NCBI RefSeq assembly: GCF_004569635.1
Contig: NZ_SPOZ01000001.1
Location: 118,393-182,392 of the forward strand
Origin: Streptococcus sp. LYSM12
GTDB taxonomy: Bacteria; Bacillota; Bacilli; Lactobacillales; Streptococcaceae
DNA length: 64,000 bases
Reading direction: 5' to 3'
In this document: piece after piece, positions 17,245-26,400 of the stretch
Layout of the letters: each line of letters opens with the position of its first letter
Numbering within the stretch: position 1 is the first letter of the stretch
Notes under the pieces: model-generated
Seen by the model: only the letters and a program-made list of their open reading frames with translations
Told to the model about the DNA's origin: nothing
Database searches by the model: none
Position numbers and translations under genes: made by a program

Positions 17245-18076
17245 TCTGTTGCTAAAAATATGTGACCAGTATGTGGCTGATTTTGAAAAGGCAGAGAAAA
17301 AAACCATTGTATCTAAAAGTAGTATTTATTTTACAGGTATTGATTTAGGAACGGCTTCCATTGTTTTAGTGGTATTAGACAGTAAGAAAAATATTGTTGC
17401 TGGTGCCCACCAACCTGCTAATGTGATTCGTGACGGAATGGTAGTAGACTATATCGGTGCGATTCATATCCTATGTGAATTAAAAGAAAGATTGGAAACA
17501 CAACTAGATACCCAATTACTCTATGCAGCGGCAGCCATTCCGCCCGGAACAAATAGATTGGACGCTGGAGCGATTAAAAATGTTGTCCAAAGCGCTGGCT
17601 TTGAATTGACGGCCTTGGTAGACGAACCCACTGCAGCAAACACAATCATTGGTTTGGAAAATGGCGTAATTGTTGATATTGGCGGTGGTACAACAGGAAT
17701 CTCTATTTTAAAAGACGGTGAGGTTGTAAAAGTGGCAGATGAAGCAACTGGTGGAACTCACTTCTCGCTAGTCGTTTCAGGTGCCTATCAAATTGATATA
17801 GATGAAGCGGATGTCTATAAACGCAATTCAAAAAATCATAAAGCATTACTTCCAATCCTCAAACCTGTTGTCGAAAAAATTGCTAAGATTATAAAGAAGC
17901 ACATTGACGGTTTTGATGTGGAAGTCATCTGCCTAGTAGGTGGAACAAGTTGTTTGACAGGCATTGAGAGCATCATCGAAAAAGAGATAGGGATAAAAAC
18001 CATTAAACCCAAAAATCCGATGTTTGTTACACCGATTGGTATTGCAATGAACTGTAGTCAAGAAATTATCTATTGA
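17237..18076 (+). CDS. eutJ: EutJ-like Hsp70/actin-fold chaperone
   Basis: The 279 residues carry the actin/Hsp70 ATPase signatures: FTGIDLGTASIVLVVLD (phosphate 1), VDEPTAANTI, VDIGGGTTGISI (phosphate 2) and LVGGTSCLTGI (adenosine). There is no substrate-binding C-terminal domain, as usual for EutJ. The role in microcompartments is thought to be assembly or reactivation of lumen enzymes, but it is not firmly established. The start overlaps the EutT-like gene by 8 bp, indicating translational coupling; the pentamer gene follows after 9 bp. Confidence 0.92.
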   Translation: MSNLLLKICDQYVADFEKAEKKTIVSKSSIYFTGIDLGTASIVLVVLDSKKNIVAGAHQPANVIRDGMVVDYIGAIHILCELKERLETQLDTQLLYAAAAIPPGTNRLDAGAIKNVVQSAGFELTALVDEPTAANTIIGLENGVIVDIGGGTTGISILKDGEVVKVADEATGGTHFSLVVSGAYQIDIDEADVYKRNSKNHKALLPILKPVVEKIAKIIKKHIDGFDVEVICLVGGTSCLTGIESIIEKEIGIKTIKPKNPMFVTPIGIAMNCSQEIIY

Positions 18077-18085
18077 GGAGGGAGT

Positions 18086-18382
18086 ATGCTAGTTGCAGAA
18101 TTGATAGATACGATTTGGGCTACGAGAAAGTCCGATACCTTAAGTGGAGTCAAATTCTTACTTGCTGAGGTAAAAGGTGGGAGCAGGGCAGGCGAACTTT
18201 TAGTGGTGGTGGATATGATTGGTGCTGGTATTGGTGATCGTGTCATTGTCACTACAGGAACAGCAGCTCGCCGAATGATGGGGAATGATCAAATGCCTGT
18301 TGATGCAGCTGTTATCGGTATCATTGATGAAAATTATGGTGAAATAAAAAAGCAAAATGGAAAAAAAGATCATTTTTCCTAA
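18086..18382 (+). CDS. eutN: BMC-P pentameric shell vertex protein (EutN/CcmL family)
   Basis: The 98-residue vertex protein has MLVAELIDTIWATRKSD, LLVVVDMIGAGIGDRVIVTTGTAARR and VDAAVIGIID, the standard EutN/CcmL pattern. Pentamers close the twelve corners of the polyhedral shell. GAGGAGGGAG precedes the ATG. It is the only BMC-P gene in the locus, enough for one compartment type. The C-terminal tail is lysine-rich. The gene ends 13 bp before the proposed start of eutQ. Confidence 0.95.
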   Translation: MLVAELIDTIWATRKSDTLSGVKFLLAEVKGGSRAGELLVVVDMIGAGIGDRVIVTTGTAARRMMGNDQMPVDAAVIGIIDENYGEIKKQNGKKDHFS

Positions 18383-18395
18383 CAAAGGAGGCAAA

Positions 18396-19007
18396 ATGGC
18401 AAAATTAGTTGTGGTAAAAGATATTTCTGACTGCTATGAAGCTGGTCAAACGACTTGTTATATTGATGCAGATACAATCATCACGCCAGCAGCCCGAGAT
18501 GAGGCTCAAAAATGTGGTATTTCTTTTGATGTTGGCCAGAAAAGGTGGGAGAAAAAAGCTGCAAAAGGAGAGTATGGTATTTCTGAGGACGAATTGCTCT
18601 CTCTTTTAAAGCGGATGCTGGCGACTTGCGATAAGAAAATTGAAAAAGCGAATTTACCCTATCGTAGCGTTGTCCATTCTAACGGTATGAAAGTTATCAA
18701 AGGTGGGACTGTCAGAATGGATTCATTTGAAACAGGAAATCCAGAGGCAACTGTTCGTTACCAAGAATTAGTTGGTACAGCTGAAGCCAAAATGAGTGCA
18801 GGTTTTCTCGAAATTGACCGCTCAACCTTTGCTTGGAAATTACCATATGAGGAAATTGATTATGTTATTTCTGGTACTGTATGTATTGAAATTGACGGTC
18901 AAAAATATGTGGGGCGTGCTGGAGATGTCCTCTTTATCCCTGCAGGTTCTGATGTTATTTGGAGTTCACCTGACAATGCGAAACTGTTCTATACAACCCA
19001 TCCTTGA
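18396..19007 (+). CDS. eutQ: EutQ-like cupin protein (acetate kinase-like family)
   Basis: The 203 residues end in a cupin barrel (EIDRSTFAWKLPYEEIDYVISGTVCIEIDG, then GDVLFIPAGSDVIW). Salmonella EutQ has been reported to have acetate kinase activity, and GRM loci commonly keep it. The N-terminal 70 residues are helical (AARDEAQKCGISFD). A start at 18396 is chosen because AAAGGAGG lies just upstream; a frame extending 13 codons further would overlap eutN and lacks a good ribosome site. With PduL it could complete acetyl-CoA to acetate with ATP gain. Whether it does so here is unproven. Confidence 0.9.
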   Translation: MAKLVVVKDISDCYEAGQTTCYIDADTIITPAARDEAQKCGISFDVGQKRWEKKAAKGEYGISEDELLSLLKRMLATCDKKIEKANLPYRSVVHSNGMKVIKGGTVRMDSFETGNPEATVRYQELVGTAEAKMSAGFLEIDRSTFAWKLPYEEIDYVISGTVCIEIDGQKYVGRAGDVLFIPAGSDVIWSSPDNAKLFYTTHP

Positions 19008-19028
19008 TGTCGTTTTGGAGGAAATCAT

Positions 19029-19535
19029 ATGGAAGCGTTAGGTATGGTTGAAACGTATGGCTTGATTGGAGGAGTTGAAGCTGCCGATGTTATGCTAAAG
19101 CTAGCAGCTATTCCCTTGGGAAAGACTGAAAAAGTCCGAGGAGGCTTAGTGAATGTGTCTATCACTGGAGATATTGGTGCAGTTAAGACAGCAGTAGAGG
19201 CTGGAGCTAGTACAGTTAAGGGTTTGGGAGATACCTACTGTTATTGCTCGCATGTCATTCCGAGACCCGACAATCAGGTAATCCCCTTATATAAAGAAGA
19301 TGAAGACATAAAACAAAAAGGAGCAAAAACCACAGCAGAGCTAGAGGAAGTAGTGCAGGAATGTCAACCAGTTTTCCTTGAAACTCCTGTGGAGATTGAA
19401 CCAGGGGAAATACATCTGACTTCAAATGAGTATCGAAAACGTTTGGAGAAAACAGAAGAGCTAGTCCAAGGAATGGTTAGAAGAAAAATGGTTGCTGTTT
19501 TAATGGAAGAATTTGAAAAACGAGGGAAAAATTAA
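19029..19535 (+). CDS. BMC-H shell protein with a C-terminal extension
   Basis: Residues 1-90 are a BMC domain ([50 protein letters not shown]). About 75 extra residues follow: an acidic, low-complexity linker (KEDEDIKQKGAKTTAELEE), then a predicted amphipathic helix, SNEYRKRLEKTEELVQGMVRRKM, running to the end. Cysteines YCYC lie near residue 76. Extended shell proteins (EutK, PduK) use tails to bind cargo or nucleic acid; this tail could tether the lumen enzymes. GGAGGAAAT precedes the ATG. The extension is not recognised. Confidence 0.88.
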   Translation: MEALGMVETYGLIGGVEAADVMLKLAAIPLGKTEKVRGGLVNVSITGDIGAVKTAVEAGASTVKGLGDTYCYCSHVIPRPDNQVIPLYKEDEDIKQKGAKTTAELEEVVQECQPVFLETPVEIEPGEIHLTSNEYRKRLEKTEELVQGMVRRKMVAVLMEEFEKRGKN

Positions 19536-19561
19536 GGAATGACATAGAAAGGATAAATCAA

Positions 19562-21229
19562 ATGAAGACAGTTGACATTGATCTTTGCTCCATTCAAGAA
19601 GCAAGAAATCTTGTAAAAGAGGGAAAGTGCGCTTCTGATAAGATAGCAGCCTATTCGGATGAGCAAATTGATGCGATTTTGCGGAATATTGTGGAAACCG
19701 TTGAAGCAAATGCGTACTACTTAGCAGACATGGCTGTTGAAGAAACTGGATTTGGTAAACTGGCTGACAAGGCTTATAAGAATTATGCTGCTTCCACACT
19801 ACTGTATGACGAAATAAAAGACTGCAAGACATCGGGCATCGTTGACTTTGATGAAAGTAAAAAAATATTTCGTGTCGCAGAACCAATGGGGGTGCTACTA
19901 GGAATTACTCCCTCGACCAACCCGACTTCTACGATTATCTTCAAAACAATGATTGCGATTAAATCACGCAATGCAATCGTATTTGCACCGCATCCCTCAG
20001 CTAAGCGCTGTAGTATTGCCACAGCTGATTTGCTTCGAAAAGCAGCTGTTAAAGCCGGTGCACCCGAACACATTATCGGTTGTGTGACCAATCCAACCCT
20101 TCAAGCGACAAATGAATTGATGCATGCCAAAGACATCTCTCTCATCATCGCAACAGGTGGTCCAGGTATGGTTAGGGCTGCCTATAGTAGCGGTAAACCT
20201 GCTATCGGAGTTGGCGCTGGAAATTCACCGGCTTATATTGAAAAAACAGCCAATGTGAAAAAAGCAGTTGCTCGTATAGTTGCTTCTAAGACCTTTGATA
20301 ATGGAACCATCTGTGCATCAGAGCAGGCTATCATTTGTGAAGAGTCAAATAAGGAAGAAGTGCTGCAGGAATTGAAAGTTCAGGGATGCTACCTTATGAC
20401 TAAGGAAGAAACGGATAAGGTCTGTAGAGTCCTCTTTAGAGGAGACTCAAAAGGTTGTAACCCCTCTATGAATCCAACATTTGTTGGTCAATCGGCTATA
20501 GCGATTGCAAACGCTGTTGGCTTATCTGTTCCAGAAAATACAAAGATTTTGATTGGACCGCAGGCCGGTGTTGGTCAAGGTAATCCACTATCATTTGAAA
20601 AACTGACAACTGTTTTAGGATTCTATGTAGTAAAGAATTGGGAAGAAGCCTGTACATTGAGTATCCGTTTGTTGCAAAACGGTATTGGTCATACGATGAG
20701 TATACACACAGAAGATCCAGAAATCATTTTCCGATTCTCTCGTAAACCAGCTTCACGGATTTTGATTAACACTGGCGGTAGCCAGGGTGGTACTGGCATT
20801 TCGACTGGTTTACCTATTGCATTTACATTAGGGTGTGGAACAGACGGAGGTAGTTCGGTTTCAGACAATTTAACTCCTGAACATTTGGTGAATATCAAGA
20901 CTGTCGCTTATGGGTTGAAAGATGTGACACACATAATAGCCGAGGATGATTATTTTCAATCATTACCGAAAGCAGCGTACTTTCACCCGTTAACCGAGAC
21001 GGTTAATTGTAGCCTATCGCCAATTATACAGGATAAGGCTGATAAAAGAGCAGGGGAAAAGAAGCTCTTTCTAAAGCAAACACCCCAAGAAATCCAGACA
21101 AATTTTGAACAACAGCAAGGGCAACAAACAGCTGTATTGGATGATTCTGTCGCACAGGCTAGCACCCAAACTCAAGCAGATAATGAAGCTATTGTACGTG
21201 AGATTCTATCTGCTTTAAGGCATAAATGA
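19562..21229 (+). CDS. CoA-acylating acetaldehyde dehydrogenase (EutE/CutF type)
   Basis: The 555-residue enzyme oxidises acetaldehyde from choline cleavage to acetyl-CoA with NAD+ and CoA. Motifs are GVLLGITPSTNPT, the FDNGTICASEQ catalytic segment with C251, and GGSQGGTGISTG. The core ends near residue 470. It is followed by a polar Q/E-rich linker and a C-terminal amphipathic helix, NEAIVREILSALRHK, typical of an encapsulation peptide in GRM aldehyde dehydrogenases. AAAGGAT precedes the ATG. It is flanked by the extended shell protein and PduL, consistent with co-packaging. Confidence 0.95.
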   Translation: MKTVDIDLCSIQEARNLVKEGKCASDKIAAYSDEQIDAILRNIVETVEANAYYLADMAVEETGFGKLADKAYKNYAASTLLYDEIKDCKTSGIVDFDESKKIFRVAEPMGVLLGITPSTNPTSTIIFKTMIAIKSRNAIVFAPHPSAKRCSIATADLLRKAAVKAGAPEHIIGCVTNPTLQATNELMHAKDISLIIATGGPGMVRAAYSSGKPAIGVGAGNSPAYIEKTANVKKAVARIVASKTFDNGTICASEQAIICEESNKEEVLQELKVQGCYLMTKEETDKVCRVLFRGDSKGCNPSMNPTFVGQSAIAIANAVGLSVPENTKILIGPQAGVGQGNPLSFEKLTTVLGFYVVKNWEEACTLSIRLLQNGIGHTMSIHTEDPEIIFRFSRKPASRILINTGGSQGGTGISTGLPIAFTLGCGTDGGSSVSDNLTPEHLVNIKTVAYGLKDVTHIIAEDDYFQSLPKAAYFHPLTETVNCSLSPIIQDKADKRAGEKKLFLKQTPQEIQTNFEQQQGQQTAVLDDSVAQASTQTQADNEAIVREILSALRHK

Positions 21230-21241
21230 GAGGAGGCGATT

Positions 21242-21931
21242 ATGAGCGAAGATTTAGAAAGTCTACTCTATCAAATGGTTCATCACTTGAGTGGTATTGA
21301 GATGGGTACTTCTTCAATAGAACCTGTTTCAGAAACTTCATACAAATTGGACGACAATCGTGACTTTGCTATTCCTCTAGGGGTTTCTAATCACCATGTA
21401 CACTTGTCACAAGCAGATGCAGATATTCTTTTTGGGGCTTGTTATCATTTTAAAAAATTAAAAGATTTATCTCAACCTGGCCAGTATGCCTTGGAAGAAT
21501 GTGTCATGATTGTAGGCCCTAAAGGAGTGATTGAAAAAGTTCGTATTCTAGGACCCGTCAGAAAGGAGACGCAAGTTGAATTGACTAGGACCGACTGTTT
21601 TAAAATAGGGGTGAAAGCTCCCCTACGGCTTTCAGGTGAAATAGACAATACACCAGGTTGTACGATTATAGGTCCGGCAGGATCTGTTCAGTTGGAAAAA
21701 GGCTGTATCGTTGCTAAACGGCATATACACATGTCCCCAGCAGATGCCAAACGATTCGGAGTTGAGAATCATCAAAGGGTATCTTTGGAACTACCAGGTG
21801 AACGTGGAGGTATTATCCAACATGTTATTATCCGTGTAAAGGATAGCTTTTCTTTAGAGTGTCATTTAGATACAGAAGAGGCAAATGCCCTTGGAGTAAC
21901 TGGTAAGAGTAAAGTGAGATTGGTAAAATAA
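21242..21931 (+). CDS. pduL: PduL-type phosphate acyltransferase
   Basis: The 229-residue phosphotransacylase converts acetyl-CoA to acetyl-phosphate, releasing CoA for reuse inside the shell. Zinc-binding histidines sit in the two PduL repeats: NHHVHLS near residue 57 and KRHIHMSP near residue 161. A leading segment of about 45 residues, starting with the amphipathic MSEDLESLLYQMVHHLSG, precedes the catalytic core and looks like an N-terminal encapsulation peptide. GAGGAGG precedes the ATG, 12 bp after the aldehyde dehydrogenase. PduL is unrelated in sequence to the housekeeping Pta. Confidence 0.94.
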   Translation: MSEDLESLLYQMVHHLSGIEMGTSSIEPVSETSYKLDDNRDFAIPLGVSNHHVHLSQADADILFGACYHFKKLKDLSQPGQYALEECVMIVGPKGVIEKVRILGPVRKETQVELTRTDCFKIGVKAPLRLSGEIDNTPGCTIIGPAGSVQLEKGCIVAKRHIHMSPADAKRFGVENHQRVSLELPGERGGIIQHVIIRVKDSFSLECHLDTEEANALGVTGKSKVRLVK

Positions 21932-21943
21932 AGGAGGTATCAG

Positions 21944-22219
21944 ATGAATTCAGAAGCATTAGGAATGGTTGAAACAAAAGGTTTGGTCGGTTCTATTGAA
22001 GCAGCAGATGCGATGGTCAAAGCGGCAAACGTTACCTTGATTGGTAAAGAACACGTTGGAGGTGGGCTCGTAACCGTTATGGTTCGTGGAGATGTAGGAG
22101 CAGTCAAGGCAGCTACAGATGCTGGTGCAGCTGCCGCCCAACGTGTAGGCGAGCTGGTATCTGTTCACGTTATCCCGCGTCCACATGTGGAAATTGAATC
22201 TGTAGTGCCACATAAGTAG
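21944..22219 (+). CDS. BMC-H shell protein (EutM/PduA-like), tandem copy 1
   Basis: The 91-residue major-type hexamer protein has [20 protein letters not shown] and HVIPRPHVE. Its first 82 residues differ from the next gene only at residue 2, and the DNA is nearly identical too, so the pair arose by recent tandem duplication or gene conversion. Tails diverge after IPRPHVE. AAAGGAGG precedes the ATG, 12 bp after pduL. It probably supplies facet tiles in quantity. Confidence 0.95.
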   Translation: MNSEALGMVETKGLVGSIEAADAMVKAANVTLIGKEHVGGGLVTVMVRGDVGAVKAATDAGAAAAQRVGELVSVHVIPRPHVEIESVVPHK

Positions 22220-22259
22220 TAAATTTAGTCTTCATAAAAATAGAAAGTAGGTAGCAAAT

Positions 22260-22556
22260 ATGCACTCAGAAGCATTAGGAATGGTTGAAACAAAAGGTTT
22301 GGTTGGCTCTATTGAAGCAGCAGATGCGATGGTCAAAGCGGCAAACGTCACCTTGATTGGTAAAGAACACGTTGGAGGTGGGCTCGTAACCGTTATGGTT
22401 CGTGGAGATGTAGGGGCAGTCAAGGCAGCTACAGATGCTGGTGCAGCTGCCGCCCAACGTGTAGGCGAGTTAGTATCTGTTCACGTCATCCCACGTCCAC
22501 ATGTAGAAGTGGAAACAATCTTACCAAAGAGTAATGAATACTCGTTGAAAGATTGA
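22260..22556 (+). CDS. BMC-H shell protein (EutM/PduA-like), tandem copy 2
   Basis: The 98-residue hexamer protein is nearly identical to its neighbour through IPRPHVE, with a different, slightly longer tail ([13 protein letters not shown]). A weaker ribosome site (AAGTAGG) suggests lower expression than copy 1. It is the last gene of the locus, and a terminator follows 45 bp later. The different tails may face the lumen or other shell proteins, allowing mixed facets; this is inference. Confidence 0.95.
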   Translation: MHSEALGMVETKGLVGSIEAADAMVKAANVTLIGKEHVGGGLVTVMVRGDVGAVKAATDAGAAAAQRVGELVSVHVIPRPHVEVETILPKSNEYSLKD

Positions 22557-22601
22557 ATAGAATGAATGGGCGCTTACTAAAGGGATTGACATAAGGCAGA
22601 C

Positions 22602-22635
22602 AAGCCCCTCCTAACTTTATAGGATGGGCTTTTTA
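22602..22635 (+). terminator. Terminator ending the cut operon
   Basis: AAGCCC-TCCT and AGGA-TGGGCTT arms around AACTTTAT, followed by TTTTTAT. Confidence 0.88.
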
Positions 22636-22732
22636 TAAAAGGATATAACTAGCCCCGTTTTCGTATAGACTGTGTGTAATCCTTGCAGACTTATACTTGA
22701 CTAATTTCAAAAATAGCGAATTTTTATACTAA

Positions 22733-22921
22733 TTTTCAAGGGAAAGCGAACGTAGTGAGCTAAAAGGCTACTTCCGCCGTAGTGGTATCCCCGGTAATAA
22801 ATACCTTGTTGCTGAGGACGGGATTTTCACAACCTTTAGCTCAAAAATTAGGAATGAAACTCCGTATCTGTCCGCACAACTTAAGGAAGTAGTAAGAAAT
22901 GCTAATTTTGATTTTAAATGA
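22733..22921 (+). pseudogene. Possible gene remnant without a start codon
   Basis: An open frame of about 62 codons with protein-like composition (ELKGYFRRSGIPGNKYLVAE, ending NANFDFK) has no ATG, GTG or TTG with a ribosome site at its head; a stop lies immediately upstream. It may be the tail of a gene lost from this spot. No family is recognised. Confidence 0.25.
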
Positions 22922-23342
22922 GTATTAGTTTGCTTACAAATTATCCAGTGGAGAGTTTCTTAAGCCCCGTACGTTCTTGTATCTTCATGTAACTGAGTTC
23001 GGACTAAAAATGGTCGTCAAAAGAGATACAGATGTTCCAGTTTTAATAGGGTTACAGCTAGCTGTGCTTATCTTTAGGGACACATCTTCCTATTCCTAGC
23101 TCCAAAGGTATACGCTACTTTAGGGGCGGGAAATAGACATTTACTGGGCAAAGGCTCCCCAAGCTTCTTTATCCAGAAGCTGTTGCAGGATAAGTCTGCT
23201 TACAGATACGGATGCCCTAAATGGGGTAGGCTTTGTGTCTTTCCCTCGTATCATTTGTGACGAACCTAGCTATCCTTTGCCTAGGTCACACGACGAAGCG
23301 TTCCGCTTTTGTTCGCTGTATCCGTAAGGATACATTCACTCT
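22922..23342. other. Non-coding, degenerate-looking stretch
   Basis: There is no gene. A 24-bp block at about 23260-23283 (GTATCATTTGTGACGAACCT and onward) recurs in inverted orientation at about 50011-50036, so part of it belongs to a second dispersed repeat. Confidence 0.5.
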
Positions 23343-23439
23343 TATAGCCTTTTAGTACTAGGCAAGGAGTCACAAGTAGTACTGGAGTACAGCAAGACGA
23401 GTGAACGAAGTAATAAAAAATAGAAACGAAATGACTATA
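23343..23439 (+). repeat. Dispersed inverted-repeat element, copy 5 (10-bp deletion near left end)
   Basis: TATAGCC runs directly into TTTTAGTACTAGG, missing the CGTTTA part of the left arm; the right end GACTATA is intact. It lies 50 bp before the PFOR gene and may influence its expression. Confidence 0.8.
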
Positions 23440-23488
23440 AAACGCCCTCGGATCTTGTGGAACTGTAGGAAGGTAGGAATAGTTGCGC

Positions 23489-26400
23489 ATGTCACATCAA
23501 GAAATTATGGATGGTAATACAGCTGCGGCATATGTTGCTTATGCTTTTAGTGAAATTGCAAGTATTTATCCCATAACTCCCAGTTCTAGAATGGGAGAGT
23601 GTGTCGATTGTTGGCAGGCTGAAAATCGTCAAAATATCTTTGGCACCCCTTTAACGATTGTCGAGATGCAATCCGAAGCAGGGGTAGCCGGTTTTGTCCA
23701 TGGTTCATTAAAAACAGGTGCTTTAACAACAACCTTTACCTCCTCTCAAGGACTATTGCTGATGTTACCCAACATGTATAAAATTGCTGGTGAGTTGTTA
23801 CCAACTGTTTTTCATGTCGCTACTCGCTCGGTATCAACCAATGCCTTGAGCATTTTTGGCGATCATAGTGATGTCATGGCTGTTCGTCAGTCTGGTTTTG
23901 CTATATTGGTAGAAAGCACCGTTCAAGAAGTGATGGACTTGGCAATAGTAGCACATGTAGCCAGTCTAGAAACAAGTGTGCCATTTATCAGTTGTTTTGA
24001 TGGTTTTTTGACTAGCCATGAAATGCAAAAAATCCAGGTTGTAGAATATGAAGAGATGAAAGGGCTAATCAACCAAGAGGCTTTAGAGGTATTTCGCTCT
24101 CGCGCAATGAATCCCAATCATCCAACAGCATCAGGTACAAACCAAGGTCCAGATCTACATTTTCAACAGCGAGAAGCGGTTAATCGGCATTATGATATTC
24201 TTCCATATGTTGTCAAAAAGTATATGAAAGAAATCAATCGACTTCGTGGAACAGACTATGATTTAGTGACATATTATGGTCATGCTGCAGCAACGGAATT
24301 AGTTGTTGCAATGGGGTCAGTTGTTTCAACGATTAGGCAAACTGTTGATTATCTCAATCTAAATGGTCGCAAAGTAGGGCTTATCCAGATTCACCTCTAT
24401 CGCCCGTTCCCAATTGAAAATTTTTTAGAAAAAATTCCGAAAACTGTAGAGGCGATAGCTGTACTGGATCGAACAAAAGAACCTGGAGCAGTTGGGGAAC
24501 CTTTGTTTATGGATGTACAGTCCGCTTTGTATGAAAGCAAGCACCGCCCCAAGATTATCGGAGGACGTTATGGCATTGGCTCAAAAGACACAAGTCCTGA
24601 CCAGATTGTGGCGATTTATGATGAATTACAGCAGCCTAGAGCAAAAAAGCATTTTACAGTTGGAATTGATGATGAGGTAACGAACCTCTCCTTACCGACT
24701 CTTCCAATTCTTGATTTGACATCAACAGCCACCTTTCAAGCAAAGTTTTGGGGATTGAGTGGTGACGGGTCAATCAGTGTTACTAAATCAATGATTAGTA
24801 TTATTGGCAATCAGACACCAAAACAGATTCAGGCCTATTTTTACTACGATTCAAGAAAGCAAAACGGTGTTACGGTATCGCATTTGCGGGTCAGTGATGA
24901 GCGCATACAGTCTTCTTATTTTGTGCAACATACGGATTTTATTGGAGTAACAAGTCAGATTTATCTAAGGCAAATTGATGTATTAAAAGGATTAAAAAGG
25001 GGAGGGATTTTTCTTCTCAATACCACTTGGAGCAAGGAAGAGCTATCGAAACGTTTACCAGCTCACATCAAGAAATTTTTAGCAGATTATGACATTCAGT
25101 TCTACATTATCAATGCCTACAAAATCGCTCATGAAGTAGGATTGATTCAGAAATTTAGCATCTGTATGCAAGTTGCCTTTTTCCAACTAACCCATTTCCT
25201 CCCTCTAGAGGAAGCTCTCAAATGGATACAGGAAGAAGCTATGAAAACCTGCGCAAAAAAATCAGAAAAAATCCTTGAGCAAAATCTCCGTGCGATTGCC
25301 TTATCGATCAGCGCTCTTGAAAGAGTAGAGGTTCCAAAAGAATGGCAGGCTTGTGAAGTTGTAGAAAAGAAAAGATTGATTCCATCATCCAGTTATGCGG
25401 GGACTATCCAACGACCTCTTAACAGACTAGAAGGTCAGTCGGTCTCAGTTGGACAGCTTGTCAAGCACGGAATGGTTGCTGGAGATATTCCACTAGGAAC
25501 TGCTCCACAAGAAAAGCGAAGTCTAGCTTTGGAAGTTCCTCAGTGGGATGCTAGCTACTGCGTGCAATGTAGTCGTTGCTCGTTCGTATGCCCCCACGCA
25601 GCGATTCGTCCTTTTTTAGTCGAAGAAGATGAGTTAAATAGGGCACCAGAAGGATACAGAGTCAGGGATTTTAAAGGAAAAGATGGACTCATGTATCGGA
25701 TTCAAGTTTCTGTTGAAAATTGTACGGGCTGTGAGCTTTGTGTGAATGCCTGTCCAGCAAAGGGGAGGGCTTTAAAAATGATGGCTGCATCAATAGAAAA
25801 TGAAGAAATCTTGAAACAAGAAGCGATTAACTGGGCTTTTTCAATGACCTTACGGGCAAAAGAAAACCCGGCTAAACCAGGAACGATAGCCTATACCCAA
25901 TTTGAACAACCTTTGCTAGAATTTTCGGGAGCCTGCTCAGGATGTGGGGAAACCCCGTATGTTAAGCTGTTGACCCAGTTGTTTGGCGATCGAATGATGA
26001 TTGCAAATGCGACTGGTTGCTCGTCTATTTGGGGAGCTATGGCTCCAACTACGCCCTATAGTACGAACAAATGTGGTCAAGGACCAGCTTGGAGCAATTC
26101 CTTACTAGAAGATAATGCGGAATTTGGTTACGGTATGATGGTTGCTAGTATGTTGCGAAGAAAATTCTTGATTCCTCTAGCACAAGAAGCAATGTCCGTC
26201 GCCAGCCCAGAACTCTCTGCCCTACTTCAAGACTGGATTGTTCATATTAACGAAGGACGGGGAACGAGAGCTCGTAGCGCCAAGCTTATCAACCTCTTGG
26301 AAGTGGAATTGTCGGATAAAAATCCGCTGCTGCAAGCACTCTATGAACAAAAAGATCTATTTGTCAAGCCCTCTCAATGGATAGTGGGAGGTGACGGCTG

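Larger units (their letters stand above)
8177..22635 (+). other. Choline-degrading glycyl-radical microcompartment (cut/GRM) locus
   Basis: The interval runs from the MerR-type promoter to a rho-independent terminator, with all 17 genes on one strand and mostly short gaps or overlaps. It contains shell proteins (six BMC-H, one permuted EutS-like, one BMC-P; no BMC-T seen), signature enzyme CutC with activase CutD, aldehyde and alcohol dehydrogenases, PduL, and EutJ, EutQ and EutT-like accessory proteins. Three gaps interrupt it, two filled by dispersed repeats, so internal promoters are possible. Confidence 0.9.
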
